DNA of 46,683 bases, from positions 1 through 46,683 of the forward strand of contig SFGV01000009.1 in NCBI GenBank assembly GCA_004557545.1. The letters are read 5' to 3'. The position numbers and the translations under genes are program-made. Positions 7,731-16,543 of the stretch are shown here, one piece after another; positions within the stretch are counted from its first letter, which is position 1; each line of letters begins with the position of its first letter. Source of the stretch: Succinatimonas hippei. GTDB taxonomy: Bacteria; Pseudomonadota; Gammaproteobacteria; Enterobacterales; Succinivibrionaceae. The notes beneath the pieces were generated by a model that did not search any database, was not told the origin of the DNA, and worked only from the letters and a program-made list of their open reading frames with translations.

Positions 7731-8624
7731 TTAGCGCTTCTGAGCAACTATGCGCACCCAGCCTTCACGTACCGTACGGCTTTTTATCTCAAAGTCTTTT
7801 GCATAGGCGTCGCATATCTCTTCAGTCTGATCCTCAATTATGCCTGAGAGCGCCAGCAGACCGCCCTTGGCGGTGAGCTTGGCAATTTCACTCTCAAGCT
7901 CGGTAAGCGGGCCAGCGAGTATGTTGGCGACGGTGACGTCAGCCTTTGGAACCTCTTCCGCGGGGCGGTTAAGGTACAGGGTAAAGCGATCCTGTACACC
8001 ATTGCGCCCGGCGTTGTCTTCCGAGGCCTCAATCGCCTGAGGGTCGATGTCTACACCGCAGGCATGCGCGGCTCCGAGCTTTAACGCCGCTATTGCCAGG
8101 ATCCCTGATCCGCACCCGTAATCAGTGACGTTCTTTCCTTTGAGGTCCAGAGCGTCCAGAAAATTGAGACAAAGCCAGGTTGTAGGATGGGTGCCGGTAC
8201 CAAACGCCAGTCCTGGATCAAGCATGACAGTAACCGCGTCTTTATCATCCACGTGAAGCCATGAAGGGCAGATCCACAGCCTGCGCCCGCATTTTATGGG
8301 TTTGAACTGATCCATCCAGCAACGGATCCAGTTGCGTTCTTCAAGTGAGGTCGCGGCGACAGGAACATGATCCCCCAGGATAGCCTGAAGCTTGTTTACC
8401 ACTGCAGAAGGATCAGTACCCTGTGCAAAAAGTCCGATCACATCTGTATTAGGCCAAAGGCGCCGTTCGCCGGGGCGCGGCTCAAGTATCGGGTTGTCGG
8501 CGGCGTCCTCGAAAGTAACCGCCAGGGCACCGAGCTGCTCTAACAGATCCGATACTGTGTCAGACAGCTTTGAATCAGTACGTATTCTGATTTGAACCCA
8601 GTCATTTTGATGATCTTGAGTCAT
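7731..8624 (-). CDS. prmA: ribosomal protein L11 methyltransferase
   Basis: PrmA trimethylates ribosomal protein L11 using S-adenosylmethionine. At 297 residues it is close to E. coli PrmA (293). An N-terminal L11-recognition domain with IRTDSKLSDTVSDLLEQLGA is followed by the methyltransferase fold: PGLAFGTGTHPTTWLCL, then DYGCGSGILAIAALKLGA (motif I), DIDPQA, and VANILAGPL, the signature of the catalytic loop. The ATG at 8624 has AAGGAG seven bases upstream. Its first 23 bases overlap the end of the PTS-like membrane-protein gene, so the two are probably co-transcribed. Confidence 0.95.
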   Translation of the reverse strand: MTQDHQNDWVQIRIRTDSKLSDTVSDLLEQLGALAVTFEDAADNPILEPRPGERRLWPNTDVIGLFAQGTDPSAVVNKLQAILGDHVPVAATSLEERNWIRCWMDQFKPIKCGRRLWICPSWLHVDDKDAVTVMLDPGLAFGTGTHPTTWLCLNFLDALDLKGKNVTDYGCGSGILAIAALKLGAAHACGVDIDPQAIEASEDNAGRNGVQDRFTLYLNRPAEEVPKADVTVANILAGPLTELESEIAKLTAKGGLLALSGIIEDQTEEICDAYAKDFEIKSRTVREGWVRIVAQKR

Positions 8625-10041
8625 CTCTTTCTCCTTTTGAATTTTGATGCTTGGCTATCAGATAGTCCCGGATACTGAAATCCTGCGACATATGAAGTCT
8701 GCCTCCCGGGGGAAGCCCGCAGGATCGCAGAAGTGCTCTTAAGCGTTCTGAAACCAGAGCGCAATTGGCGCCAAGATCGCAAACCATGTATCCCCGCAAA
8801 CGGTCGTAACGGGGATGGCGGGCGCAGACTCTTGAGAGCGACAGCTCCGAGACGAGATCTATACGCCTGGTGTCAAGCAGCAGCTCCCTTCCCTGACGGT
8901 TTACTCCACTGAGATTTGAGAGACCGCCGCAGGCTTTTAGGATCGCTAGAGCTATCAGATCAGGGCGTGAGCGCATCCCAACATTAAGGTCGCGGCTTAT
9001 CGAACGTCTGTTGCGGCTTAATGAGCGGGCGCGATGCCTCAAAAAGACCGATGAGAACAGGAAAAATAATGGCGGAAGAACCGCCGCTACGGCGATGCAG
9101 ATAAGATCTGCGCTGTTAAAAGAAAAGCCTGTGGTTTTAAGCAGTGTGAGATTTGGCTGATAGAGCAGATAGAAATTGGTAATCACCGAGGCGCGTGTGG
9201 TAAGAGCGCACATGTATACGAAAACCGATGACAGCAGCAGGCAGGCGTAGGTCCCCGGGAAAAAGATCAGTAAAACCATAAGCTCCGCTGACACACAGGG
9301 GCCGGAATTTGCGCTTATGGCCGCAAGACATCCAAACAGAGTCAGAAAAACCCTTTTGCCGCCGTGATACTCAAAGGAACTTGCGATAATCACCGCCGGC
9401 AGGCTTATCAGATTGGTCAGGGTTATCGCGCCCGGAATAGCCAGAATGTGCAGATCAGGGTATTGCAGAGACTCTACAGCGTTAATCAGTCCTGAGACCC
9501 CCATGGTCTGCATGAGAGTGAAGCAGGGGACCACAGCGACAGCCAGAAACGAGGTAACGAAGTCTGAGGTGAAGGTAAGAGTTATAAATGAGTCGAGCTC
9601 GCGTACTATGGTCATAATCAGAAAGTGCACCGCGGCAGGCAGTATAAGTCCATATACGCACAGTCTGAACGTATCCTCCTGATTGTTATCCTGAATATCG
9701 TTATATGGCAGAAATACCAGAGTAGATGAGAGTGCCGAGCTTATACATACGGTAAGAAACTGAAAATCCGTGGGGTATTTTGTAAGGTCAAAGCCTACCA
9801 GTGCGCAGAAGCTCACTATCACGCAGACTATCTGCAAGGAACTGTTGCGTGACGGAATGAAGCGCGAGGCGATGACACAGAACAGCAACGCCATAGTGAC
9901 GCTCATGACGTTAAACGCGAAGGATCCGGGCAAGGCAATGCCGGTACGCGCGGTCGCCGCTGAGACAAGCGCGAAGAGGACAAGTGGTAACAGCATAAGG
10001 CAGCCGCGCCACTCTGATATCCTTAGTGTGTAATCCTGCAA
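8602..10041 (-). CDS. PTS EIIC/EIIB-like membrane protein lacking the phospho-cysteine
   Basis: An integral membrane protein of about 479 residues (498 if the ATG at 10098 is used) with about ten hydrophobic segments. The central part, including FEYHGGKRVFLTLF and a run of segments with SGPCVSAELMVLLIFFPGTY, resembles sugar PTS EIIC proteins of the lactose/cellobiose type. The last ~80 residues resemble a glucose-type EIIB (ILKACGGLSNL, then a C-terminal LGANCALVSERLRALL). The family's ACxTRLR phosphorylation site is replaced by RQGRELL, so it should not be phosphorylated. I prefer the TTG at 10041, because GGAGG lies just upstream and this leaves room for divergent promoters with recJ. It may be a non-transporting sensor or a substrate-binding relic. 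The family call is by eye and uncertain. Confidence 0.5.
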   Translation of the reverse strand: MQDYTLRISEWRGCLMLLPLVLFALVSAATARTGIALPGSFAFNVMSVTMALLFCVIASRFIPSRNSSLQIVCVIVSFCALVGFDLTKYPTDFQFLTVCISSALSSTLVFLPYNDIQDNNQEDTFRLCVYGLILPAAVHFLIMTIVRELDSFITLTFTSDFVTSFLAVAVVPCFTLMQTMGVSGLINAVESLQYPDLHILAIPGAITLTNLISLPAVIIASSFEYHGGKRVFLTLFGCLAAISANSGPCVSAELMVLLIFFPGTYACLLLSSVFVYMCALTTRASVITNFYLLYQPNLTLLKTTGFSFNSADLICIAVAAVLPPLFFLFSSVFLRHRARSLSRNRRSISRDLNVGMRSRPDLIALAILKACGGLSNLSGVNRQGRELLLDTRRIDLVSELSLSRVCARHPRYDRLRGYMVCDLGANCALVSERLRALLRSCGLPPGGRLHMSQDFSIRDYLIAKHQNSKGERDDSRSSK

Positions 10042-10131
10042 GTTTTCCTCCGTTTGCGGATATTTTAGCAAAGCGCCCGGAGAGGCGGCAGGGTTCATCG
10101 TCTGCTATCATGCGGTCCGATGGAGGCTTTT

Positions 10132-11835
10132 GTGAAGATAACAAGACGCGTCTTGAGCGATGAGAGCGCTCTTAAAGACATAAGCGATCCCGTGATAAGG
10201 AGGGTTCTGGCCGGCAGAGGTGTAAAAAACAGCTCGGAAGCCATGCCCAACCTGTCCGCCCTTTTGCACTATCAGACCCTGCCTGATATAGAACAAGCGG
10301 CGCAGGCAATAGCCGACGCGGTGGAGGGCGGGAACAGAATTCTTGTTTACGGGGACTACGATGTTGACGGCGTTACCGGAGCGGCGCTGGGACTGCGCGC
10401 GCTCTACGCGTTAGGCGCCGCCGAAGGATCGGTAAACTGCGTGGTGCCCTCCCGTTATGACGAGGGGTACGGACTTAATGCTAATGCGGTAAATGAAGCC
10501 GCCTCAGACGGTGTAATGCTGATTGTCACGGTTGACAACGGAATCAGCTGCCATGAGGCGGCCACAAGAGCGCGGGAGCTTGGGATAAAGCTTGTGATAA
10601 CCGATCATCATGAGTGTCAGGAGAGCCTGCCTGAGGCTGATGCCGTGGTTGATCCTAAAAGACCTGACAGCGTTTTCCCATCGAAGGCGCTTTGTGGCGC
10701 AGGCGTGCTTTTTTATGTGCTCTGCGCCGTAAGGTCTGAGCTTGACGCCAGAGGTTTTTTCCATACTCACCATCGTCCGATCATGGCGGATTTTCTTGAT
10801 CTGGTGACCATAGGGACCATAGGAGACGTGGTCCCGTTTGACGCTAACAACCGCCGTATAGTCAGTGCGGGTATTGAAAGAATGCGCTGTGGCAAAACCG
10901 TATTGGGAGTAAAGTCATTGTGCCGCAGGGTTCGCTGTGATCTGAACAGCATCACTCCAAGAAATATAGGCTTTGACATATGCCCGCGGATCAACGCCGC
11001 CGGCAGAATAAAGCTTGAGGGAAATCCGGCGCTTGAGCTGCTGACAAACGATGATCCTCAAAAAGCCGATGAGCTATCTGAAAAGCTTGATATGGCAAAC
11101 CGGCGGAGAGGAGATTACGAAAGGGTTTTCTGCAGGGAGGCCGTGGAGGACGCAATGGCCATGCAGGGCGTGAGCGCGCTTACGCTTTACAGAAAAAACT
11201 GGCTTCCCGGAATTGCCGGACTTATAGCGGGGCGGCTTAAGGAACGTTTTGGCGTTCCCTGCTTTGTATTTACGGGAAATGGTGATGATGAGCTTAAAGG
11301 ATCGGCGCGCTCTTTGCCCGGGATCCCCCTGGGCGAGATCCTAAGACGCATGCGCGAGGAGAATCCAGGTTTAATTCTCGCCGGAGGCGGACACGCCATG
11401 GCGGCAGGCGCCACCATAATGGCGGGCAATCTTGAGACATTCAGGGCGCGTTTTTCGGAACTGGTAGCTCAATACAAGGATAAGCCTTCAGAACAGGAAA
11501 CCTTAACTGACGGTGAGCTGCCGGCGTCTCATCTCACGCTTGCGTTCGCGCGAGAGCTTGAGCGGTGCGGCCCGTGGGGCGAGGGATTCCCCGAGCCGCT
11601 TTTTGACGGTGAGTTTGAGGTACTCTCAGTCTATCCGATCCAAAACCGGCACCTGCGCTTTGTGCTACTGGACCAAGAAGGTAGAAAGATTCAGGCCATC
11701 AGGCTGCGTGCGGCGGTTCGGGAGAAGGCGCTGCAGGCCGGGATCCTGGTAAGGGCGGTATACGCCATTGAGATAAACCGGTATCTTGGGACGGAGAGAC
11801 TGCAGGTAAGACTTGAGGGGCTGGAGCCTGTATGA
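10132..11835 (+). CDS. recJ: single-stranded-DNA-specific exonuclease RecJ
   Basis: RecJ degrades single-stranded DNA 5' to 3' in RecF-type recombination and mismatch repair. With the GTG start at 10132 it has 567 residues (E. coli 577). DHH-family metal motifs are all present: YGDYDVDG (Asp75, 77 and 79), TVDNG, TDHHE near residue 157, and the DHHA1 motif AGGGHAMAAGAT. A C-terminal OB-like domain completes it. I chose GTG because GGAGG (10122-10126) sits six bases before it; the ATG at 10120 has no such site. It is divergent from the PTS-like gene with a short shared promoter region (TATCAT at 10106-10111 is a possible -10). Confidence 0.94.
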   Translation: MKITRRVLSDESALKDISDPVIRRVLAGRGVKNSSEAMPNLSALLHYQTLPDIEQAAQAIADAVEGGNRILVYGDYDVDGVTGAALGLRALYALGAAEGSVNCVVPSRYDEGYGLNANAVNEAASDGVMLIVTVDNGISCHEAATRARELGIKLVITDHHECQESLPEADAVVDPKRPDSVFPSKALCGAGVLFYVLCAVRSELDARGFFHTHHRPIMADFLDLVTIGTIGDVVPFDANNRRIVSAGIERMRCGKTVLGVKSLCRRVRCDLNSITPRNIGFDICPRINAAGRIKLEGNPALELLTNDDPQKADELSEKLDMANRRRGDYERVFCREAVEDAMAMQGVSALTLYRKNWLPGIAGLIAGRLKERFGVPCFVFTGNGDDELKGSARSLPGIPLGEILRRMREENPGLILAGGGHAMAAGATIMAGNLETFRARFSELVAQYKDKPSEQETLTDGELPASHLTLAFARELERCGPWGEGFPEPLFDGEFEVLSVYPIQNRHLRFVLLDQEGRKIQAIRLRAAVREKALQAGILVRAVYAIEINRYLGTERLQVRLEGLEPV

Positions 11836-11845
11836 AAAAACAGAA

Positions 11846-11862
11846 CCTGCCCAGCGGGCAGG
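11846..11862. terminator. hairpin between convergent recJ and ppgK
   Basis: CCTGCCC (11846-11852) pairs with GGGCAGG (11856-11862) around a three-base loop. The plus-strand side is followed only by CTTT; the minus-strand side is followed by TTCTGTTTTTT. It can serve as a weak bidirectional terminator. Confidence 0.55.
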
Positions 11863-11869
11863 CTTTAAA

Positions 11870-12625
11870 TCAGAGAGCGGATTTGCTGTTGATGCGATCC
11901 TCTCCATTCAAGGCCGCGCCTATGATCCCCGCCAGATTAAGATGCTCTGCGGGTACCGCCCTGATCTGAGGGTTGATGCACTCCTTGAACTTGTCAAATT
12001 TCTTTGATGCTCCGCCGCCTAAAACAAAGAGATCCGGCTTTAGCAGGTAGTCGACATATTCAAGATACTCGTTAAAGCGGACGCCCCAATCCTTCCACTT
12101 GAGATCCTCTTTTTCCTTTACAAGCCCGGAGCACCAGCGTTCTGCAGGACCTCCATGAAAACGCAACTGTCCAAGCTCTGAGCTTGGATACATGTGTCCG
12201 TCAATAAAGAGCGCTGAACCAATGCCGGTACCAATGGTCAGGAAAACCACGGGACCCTGCACGCCCCTGGCGGCGCCAAGCCTTAATTCACAAAGCCCGG
12301 CCACATCAGCGTCATTTGCCACATAAACCTTGCGGCCTACGGCGTTTGAGAACAGATCTTCCACAGGAACGTTGATCCAGGTTTTATCGATATTGGATGC
12401 CGTAAGCACGGTACCATGGATGATACGAGAGGGGAAGCCACAGGACACCGGACCGTCAAAACCGGTTTTTTCGACAAATTTCTTAAGCGATGAGGTGATA
12501 GCCTCTGGCGTGGCGGGATTTGGAGTCAGAACGCGCTCCTTTTGGGTTAAAAGTTCACCAGTTGAGGTTTCAACCACGGCTCCCTTGATACCGGTTCCGC
12601 CTATATCAACTCCCAGGATCTGCAT
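11870..12625 (-). CDS. ppgK: ROK-family polyphosphate glucokinase
   Basis: Predicted cytosolic glucokinase of 251 residues that phosphorylates glucose with polyphosphate, and probably ATP, to glucose-6-phosphate. The phosphate loop GVDIGGTGIKGA opens the protein. TPNPATPEA, SNIDKTW, ANDADVAGL (catalytic aspartate), TIGTGIGSALF, and the C-terminal block with WKDWG, PDLFVLGGGASKK and AEHLNLAGIIGAAL follow the polyphosphate-glucokinase subgroup closely rather than E. coli-type ROK proteins. The usual ROK zinc-binding cysteine cluster is absent, as in PpgK. AAGGAG precedes the ATG at 12625. It is convergent with recJ. A polyphosphate kinase partner is not in the window. Confidence 0.85.
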   Translation of the reverse strand: MQILGVDIGGTGIKGAVVETSTGELLTQKERVLTPNPATPEAITSSLKKFVEKTGFDGPVSCGFPSRIIHGTVLTASNIDKTWINVPVEDLFSNAVGRKVYVANDADVAGLCELRLGAARGVQGPVVFLTIGTGIGSALFIDGHMYPSSELGQLRFHGGPAERWCSGLVKEKEDLKWKDWGVRFNEYLEYVDYLLKPDLFVLGGGASKKFDKFKECINPQIRAVPAEHLNLAGIIGAALNGEDRINSKSAL

Positions 12626-12880
12626 TGACTGCTCCTTGTTCTAAATCTAAGGATAACATGCGTTAAATACGGTTGTATGCGGGCAGGCTACACCATGACC
12701 TGAAGATTATCAGAAAATCCGCGGATGCCGCAGCAGGATGTGTACAGTAGATGCCCGCTTTCACAAAACTCTGCCGATTTTAGCGCCAATAATGTTTAAA
12801 TCCTGTTAAGTTGGGAATGTATAAGCTTGTTTTCTCCAAGACGGGGCAGGGCATTTGATAGAATCAGCGCTGGAGGATAT

Positions 12881-14392
12881 ATGAAGATGGATTCATTGCC
12901 CTATCAGATGTTCACCACAAGTGAAATCAGAAACATCGAAAGGTTTCATGCCACAACCAGTGGCGGTGACTGTTATGACCTAATGAGGCTTGCCGGAAGA
13001 GCGCTTGTGAATGAAATAAAGCGCCGCGCGCCCCACTCCAAGCTCGTATGGATTTTCGTCGGAGGTGGAAACAATGGCGGCGACGGGTACGCGGCGGCGT
13101 CTGAACTGATAGGTCAGGGGCTGGGGGTAAGAGTTTTCGCGTCAGGCGCGCCGCACGAGAACAGTGAGGCGCGCCGCGCGTGCGGAGATTTCATTTCAAA
13201 AGGCGGCATAGTAGAGACTCTGCTTCCCGAGAAATCAGATCCCAGACCTGATGTCATAATTGACGCGCTTTTAGGCACCGGCGTGAGAAGCTCCCCCAGA
13301 CCTCCGATAGATGAATGGATCATGTTCATCAACTCATCCCGCGCGCAGGTCATAAGCGCGGATATTCCGTCAGGACTCAATGCTGATACCGGTTGCGCCA
13401 TGGGCGAATGTGTGCGCGCTGACAGCACTGTATGCATGCTGGCCTTAAAGCCGGGGCTTTTCACCGGAGAGGCGGTAGATTACTGCGGTCAGGTTGTCTG
13501 CGATCCTCTGGGGATCGACATCAAAGCCTTTTCAGACCGTAAGCTTACCGGGGGACTGCCGCTTACGCGCCAGTCCTACACGGATATCCTGCCGGATCTC
13601 CCGCAGAGACTGCGCAGCTGCAACAAGGGGGATAACGGTAAAGTTCTGATAATCGCCGGCGGGCGCGGCATGGGCGGCGCGGCGGCTATCGCAGGAACCG
13701 GAGCCCTGCGCGCCGGCGCTGGGCTGGTGAAAGTCGCGTGCGATCCATCAAACGTGCAGATGCTATGCTCCATTCATCCTGAGCTCATGACGGTTGATTT
13801 TAACGATGATGAGGCGGTAAAAAAAGCGCTCGCGTGGTGTGATACGGTAGCCATCGGGCCGGGACTCTCAGTGCGTCAGCGTTCAGAGGATCTGGTTCAC
13901 ATGGTGCTGTCCTCAGGGCGTGACTGCGTATTTGACGCTGACGCGCTCAATATACTGTCACAGGGACAGCGTGAGGCAAGAACAAACCGTATCATTACTC
14001 CTCATCCTGCAGAGGCAGCGAGGCTTTTGGGATGTACCGTACAGGAAATTGAGCAGGACCGTCTCACCGCGGCGCGGCAGCTGCAGTCTGTCTATGGCGG
14101 GGTCGTACTGCTTAAAGGAGCAGGAACGGTGATAGCTGATGGTCGGGGAGTGACCGTGATCTCAGGCGGATCACCCGCGCTCGCATCAGGCGGTATGGGA
14201 GATCTGCTCACCGGAATCATCGCCGCGTTATGCGCGGGGGAGCTGACGCAAAAGCAGGCAGCGGTTTTTGGCGCGTGTATCCACGCCCGGGCCGGGGAAA
14301 TTGCCGAGGGTGAATATGGCGCGGCCGGCACGCTGCCTACAGATCTTGAGGAATCTATAAGGAGACTTGTAAATGGCAGAGCGGTCATTTGA
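12881..14392 (+). CDS. nnr: bifunctional NAD(P)H-hydrate epimerase / ADP-dependent dehydratase
   Basis: A metabolite-repair enzyme that epimerises and dehydrates damaged NADH and NADPH hydrates. The N-terminal half (E. coli YjeF-N) has VGGGNNGGDGYAAA and the IDALLGTGVRS catalytic segment. The C-terminal ribokinase-like half has GDNGKVLIIAGGRGMGGAA, FDADALN, ITPHPAEAARL and ASGGMGDLLTGIIAAL. With the ATG at 12881 it has 503 residues, close to E. coli (515); GGAGG lies five bases upstream, whereas the longer frame from 12827 has no ribosome binding site. It is the first gene of the tsaE-amiB-mutL-miaA-hfq cluster, as in Enterobacteria, and overlaps tsaE by 20 bases. Confidence 0.94.
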   Translation: MKMDSLPYQMFTTSEIRNIERFHATTSGGDCYDLMRLAGRALVNEIKRRAPHSKLVWIFVGGGNNGGDGYAAASELIGQGLGVRVFASGAPHENSEARRACGDFISKGGIVETLLPEKSDPRPDVIIDALLGTGVRSSPRPPIDEWIMFINSSRAQVISADIPSGLNADTGCAMGECVRADSTVCMLALKPGLFTGEAVDYCGQVVCDPLGIDIKAFSDRKLTGGLPLTRQSYTDILPDLPQRLRSCNKGDNGKVLIIAGGRGMGGAAAIAGTGALRAGAGLVKVACDPSNVQMLCSIHPELMTVDFNDDEAVKKALAWCDTVAIGPGLSVRQRSEDLVHMVLSSGRDCVFDADALNILSQGQREARTNRIITPHPAEAARLLGCTVQEIEQDRLTAARQLQSVYGGVVLLKGAGTVIADGRGVTVISGGSPALASGGMGDLLTGIIAALCAGELTQKQAAVFGACIHARAGEIAEGEYGAAGTLPTDLEESIRRLVNGRAVI

Positions 14393-14864
14393 GCTTGCTG
14401 GCGAGGAGATGACCGTAAGGTTGGGAGAGACCTTAGGCCCGATCCTTTCAGAGCTTGCCATCAAAAGGCAAAGCGCGGTCACGGTGTTTCTGCAAGGAGA
14501 TCTTGGAGCGGGAAAAACCACGCTTACGCGTGGTATCCTGCGCTCGCTTGGTTATACCGGAACGGTAAAATCACCCACCTATACTCTGGTTGAGCCGTAT
14601 TCATGCGGCGGCGTCGAGATTTTTCATTTCGATCTTTACCGTTTGCATGACCCTGAGGAACTTGAGTATATGGGTATACGCGATTATTTCTCGCGTGTGG
14701 CTGTCTGTGTCGTTGAATGGCCTGATCACGCGGGCGGACTTTTACCAGAGCCTGATGTGACTGTAGACATAGCGTATGCCGGGGGAAACAGGATCGCTGT
14801 GGTAAAATCCTCCCTCATAAGTGATGAGCAGATGGGCGCCATGGAAGGCGCCATTAAGGCCTGA
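14373..14864 (+). CDS. tsaE: tRNA threonylcarbamoyladenosine biosynthesis ATPase TsaE
   Basis: TsaE is the ATPase that drives turnover of the TsaB-TsaD complex making t6A37 in ANN-decoding tRNAs. It has 163 residues. The P-loop is GDLGAGKTTLTRG (near residues 46-58), followed by the switch region KSPTYTLVEPY, the family signature FHFDLYRLHDPEELEYMGI, and VEWPD near residue 116. AGGAG precedes the ATG at 14373. It overlaps the 3' end of the NAD(P)H-hydrate repair gene by 20 bases, so the two are translationally coupled. The amidase gene starts eight bases after its stop. Confidence 0.95.
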   Translation: MAERSFELAGEEMTVRLGETLGPILSELAIKRQSAVTVFLQGDLGAGKTTLTRGILRSLGYTGTVKSPTYTLVEPYSCGGVEIFHFDLYRLHDPEELEYMGIRDYFSRVAVCVVEWPDHAGGLLPEPDVTVDIAYAGGNRIAVVKSSLISDEQMGAMEGAIKA

Positions 14865-14872
14865 GGGACAAT

Positions 14873-16543
14873 GTGAAAGCAAAGCGGATCCTCGCGCTGA
14901 CAGCTTCAGTGCTGGCGTTTACCGCACTGCAGGCCGGCGCCGCGGATATCAAGAACCTGCGTGTATTTTCAAACAGGGACAAAACCAGAGTCGTGTTTGA
15001 TCTGTCAGGCAGTTCTGACTTCACGCAGTCACAGTCCGGGGCAGATTACACAATTACCATAAAGAAACCGTTTAATCTCAAAACCGCGCCGCTTAAGCTG
15101 TCACCTTCCTCCCAATCATGTCTGGGACGAACCTCTGCGTTCCGCAAAAAAACGGATGTAGTTTACAGCTTTGACATTTCGCGTTGTGGCAAACCAAACG
15201 CGTTTATGCTCTCGCCCAGGGACGGTAATCCCGATTACAGACTGGTGGTGGATTTTTCTCACTCACAGCCGGCAAACGCCAAAGAAAGCGCTTACGCGTC
15301 TAACTCATCTCAAATACGTGATGTCGTAACCTCGGTCAGGGTCGAGAAAGGCGGGAGTAAGAATAGATCCCAGACCCTAAAAGATCTCGAGGGAAGACTG
15401 TTTGAGCAGTACTCGAGTGCTGGAGCCGACGGCATCCGCACCATGTCGCCAGCTCAGGCCGCCCAGTACACCGCGGCGGTAAACAAGCTGAGAGCCGATT
15501 TTGCCGCTGAGCAGGCAGATGAACGATCCGGAAAAACCTCCAGGGTTCATAGTACCGTGACTGAAAATAATCCGAAGGGACAGCGCGAGGAGGTTTCTGA
15601 TACGGCGGCCCCGCCCAAGGCCGTGCCGGTCGCGGCGGTTGCCCGCCCGTTCATAATAGCCGTGGATCCGGGACATGGCGGTAAAGACCCCGGCGCTATC
15701 GGAAGGCGCGGGGTGCGCGAGAAGAATGTCGCGCTCGCTATAGCCCGTTCACTATACGGCTATATAAACTCCGACAGAAGAATGCGCGCGGTGTTAACCC
15801 GCGCGTCAGATCGTTTTGTGGATCTTGATGCCAGATCGGCGATTGCCCGCCGTAAACACGCTGATCTGCTGATTTCAATTCACTGTAACTCAACGCCAGG
15901 CAGTACCACGGCTCGTGGGACCTCGGTTCTGCTCCTTTCGTCAAACCGCGCCCAGCGCGAGAATGGCAAGATCCTGCGTCAGGGTAGCTCAGGAAGGCTT
16001 ATAGGCGGAGCTGGCAAGGTCATAAACTCAACCTCGGACAACAAGTATCTTGAGGCGGCTGTGGTTGATATGTCATCTCAGAACGCGCGCAGTGAGGGAT
16101 ATGATCTGGCCTCTGAAATCATAAAGAGCGTAGGTCAGTTTACCCATATTTATAAATCGCGCCCCATATACTCATCGCTTGCGGTGTTGAAGGCCCCGGA
16201 TATACCTTCTCTTCTGATAGAAACAGGTTTTCTTTCCAACTCCTATGAGGAGATCCAGTTAAATCAGCCTAATTATCAAAAACAGATGGCCTACAGGATC
16301 TTCATGGGAATTCAGTCCTATTACGAGCAAAATCCTCTGCAGAACATCAAATCACGCCAGGACAGCGCGAGGCGGCAGGGTAAAGCGGCGGGCAGAAATA
16401 GCGGGAGGACCATTATAGTGAAGCCCGGAGACACACTTTCTAAGATCTCCTCCGCGTATGGAGTTGACTCATCTGAAATACGTAAGGCCAATAACCTCAA
16501 ATCCGGAATGCTCAGAGCCGGACAGAAGCTGGTGATCCCATGA
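14873..16543 (+). CDS. amiB: N-acetylmuramoyl-L-alanine amidase (AMIN-Amidase_3-LysM)
   Basis: A periplasmic zinc amidase that cleaves the peptide stem from MurNAc to split daughter-cell peptidoglycan. At 556 residues it carries a Sec signal peptide (about residues 1-23, ending AGA), an AMIN domain (about 25-125) that targets it to septal wall, and a linker. The Amidase_3 domain (from about 260) has the zinc ligands in DPGHGGKDPGAIG, the Glu of VREKN, ISIHCNS, and the catalytic Glu in LIETGFLSN. A C-terminal LysM domain (about 512-556, GDTLSKISSAYGV) binds peptidoglycan. It starts with GTG; GAGGGA lies upstream. Its stop overlaps the mutL start by four bases. The symbol follows gene order. 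Confidence 0.92.
   Translation: MKAKRILALTASVLAFTALQAGAADIKNLRVFSNRDKTRVVFDLSGSSDFTQSQSGADYTITIKKPFNLKTAPLKLSPSSQSCLGRTSAFRKKTDVVYSFDISRCGKPNAFMLSPRDGNPDYRLVVDFSHSQPANAKESAYASNSSQIRDVVTSVRVEKGGSKNRSQTLKDLEGRLFEQYSSAGADGIRTMSPAQAAQYTAAVNKLRADFAAEQADERSGKTSRVHSTVTENNPKGQREEVSDTAAPPKAVPVAAVARPFIIAVDPGHGGKDPGAIGRRGVREKNVALAIARSLYGYINSDRRMRAVLTRASDRFVDLDARSAIARRKHADLLISIHCNSTPGSTTARGTSVLLLSSNRAQRENGKILRQGSSGRLIGGAGKVINSTSDNKYLEAAVVDMSSQNARSEGYDLASEIIKSVGQFTHIYKSRPIYSSLAVLKAPDIPSLLIETGFLSNSYEEIQLNQPNYQKQMAYRIFMGIQSYYEQNPLQNIKSRQDSARRQGKAAGRNSGRTIIVKPGDTLSKISSAYGVDSSEIRKANNLKSGMLRAGQKLVIP

Noticed and set aside
12626..12880. 255-base gap between ppgK and nnr checked for an RNA gene or operators
   Set aside because: Only general AT-rich promoter-like sequence seen; no convincing hairpin, tRNA or palindrome.
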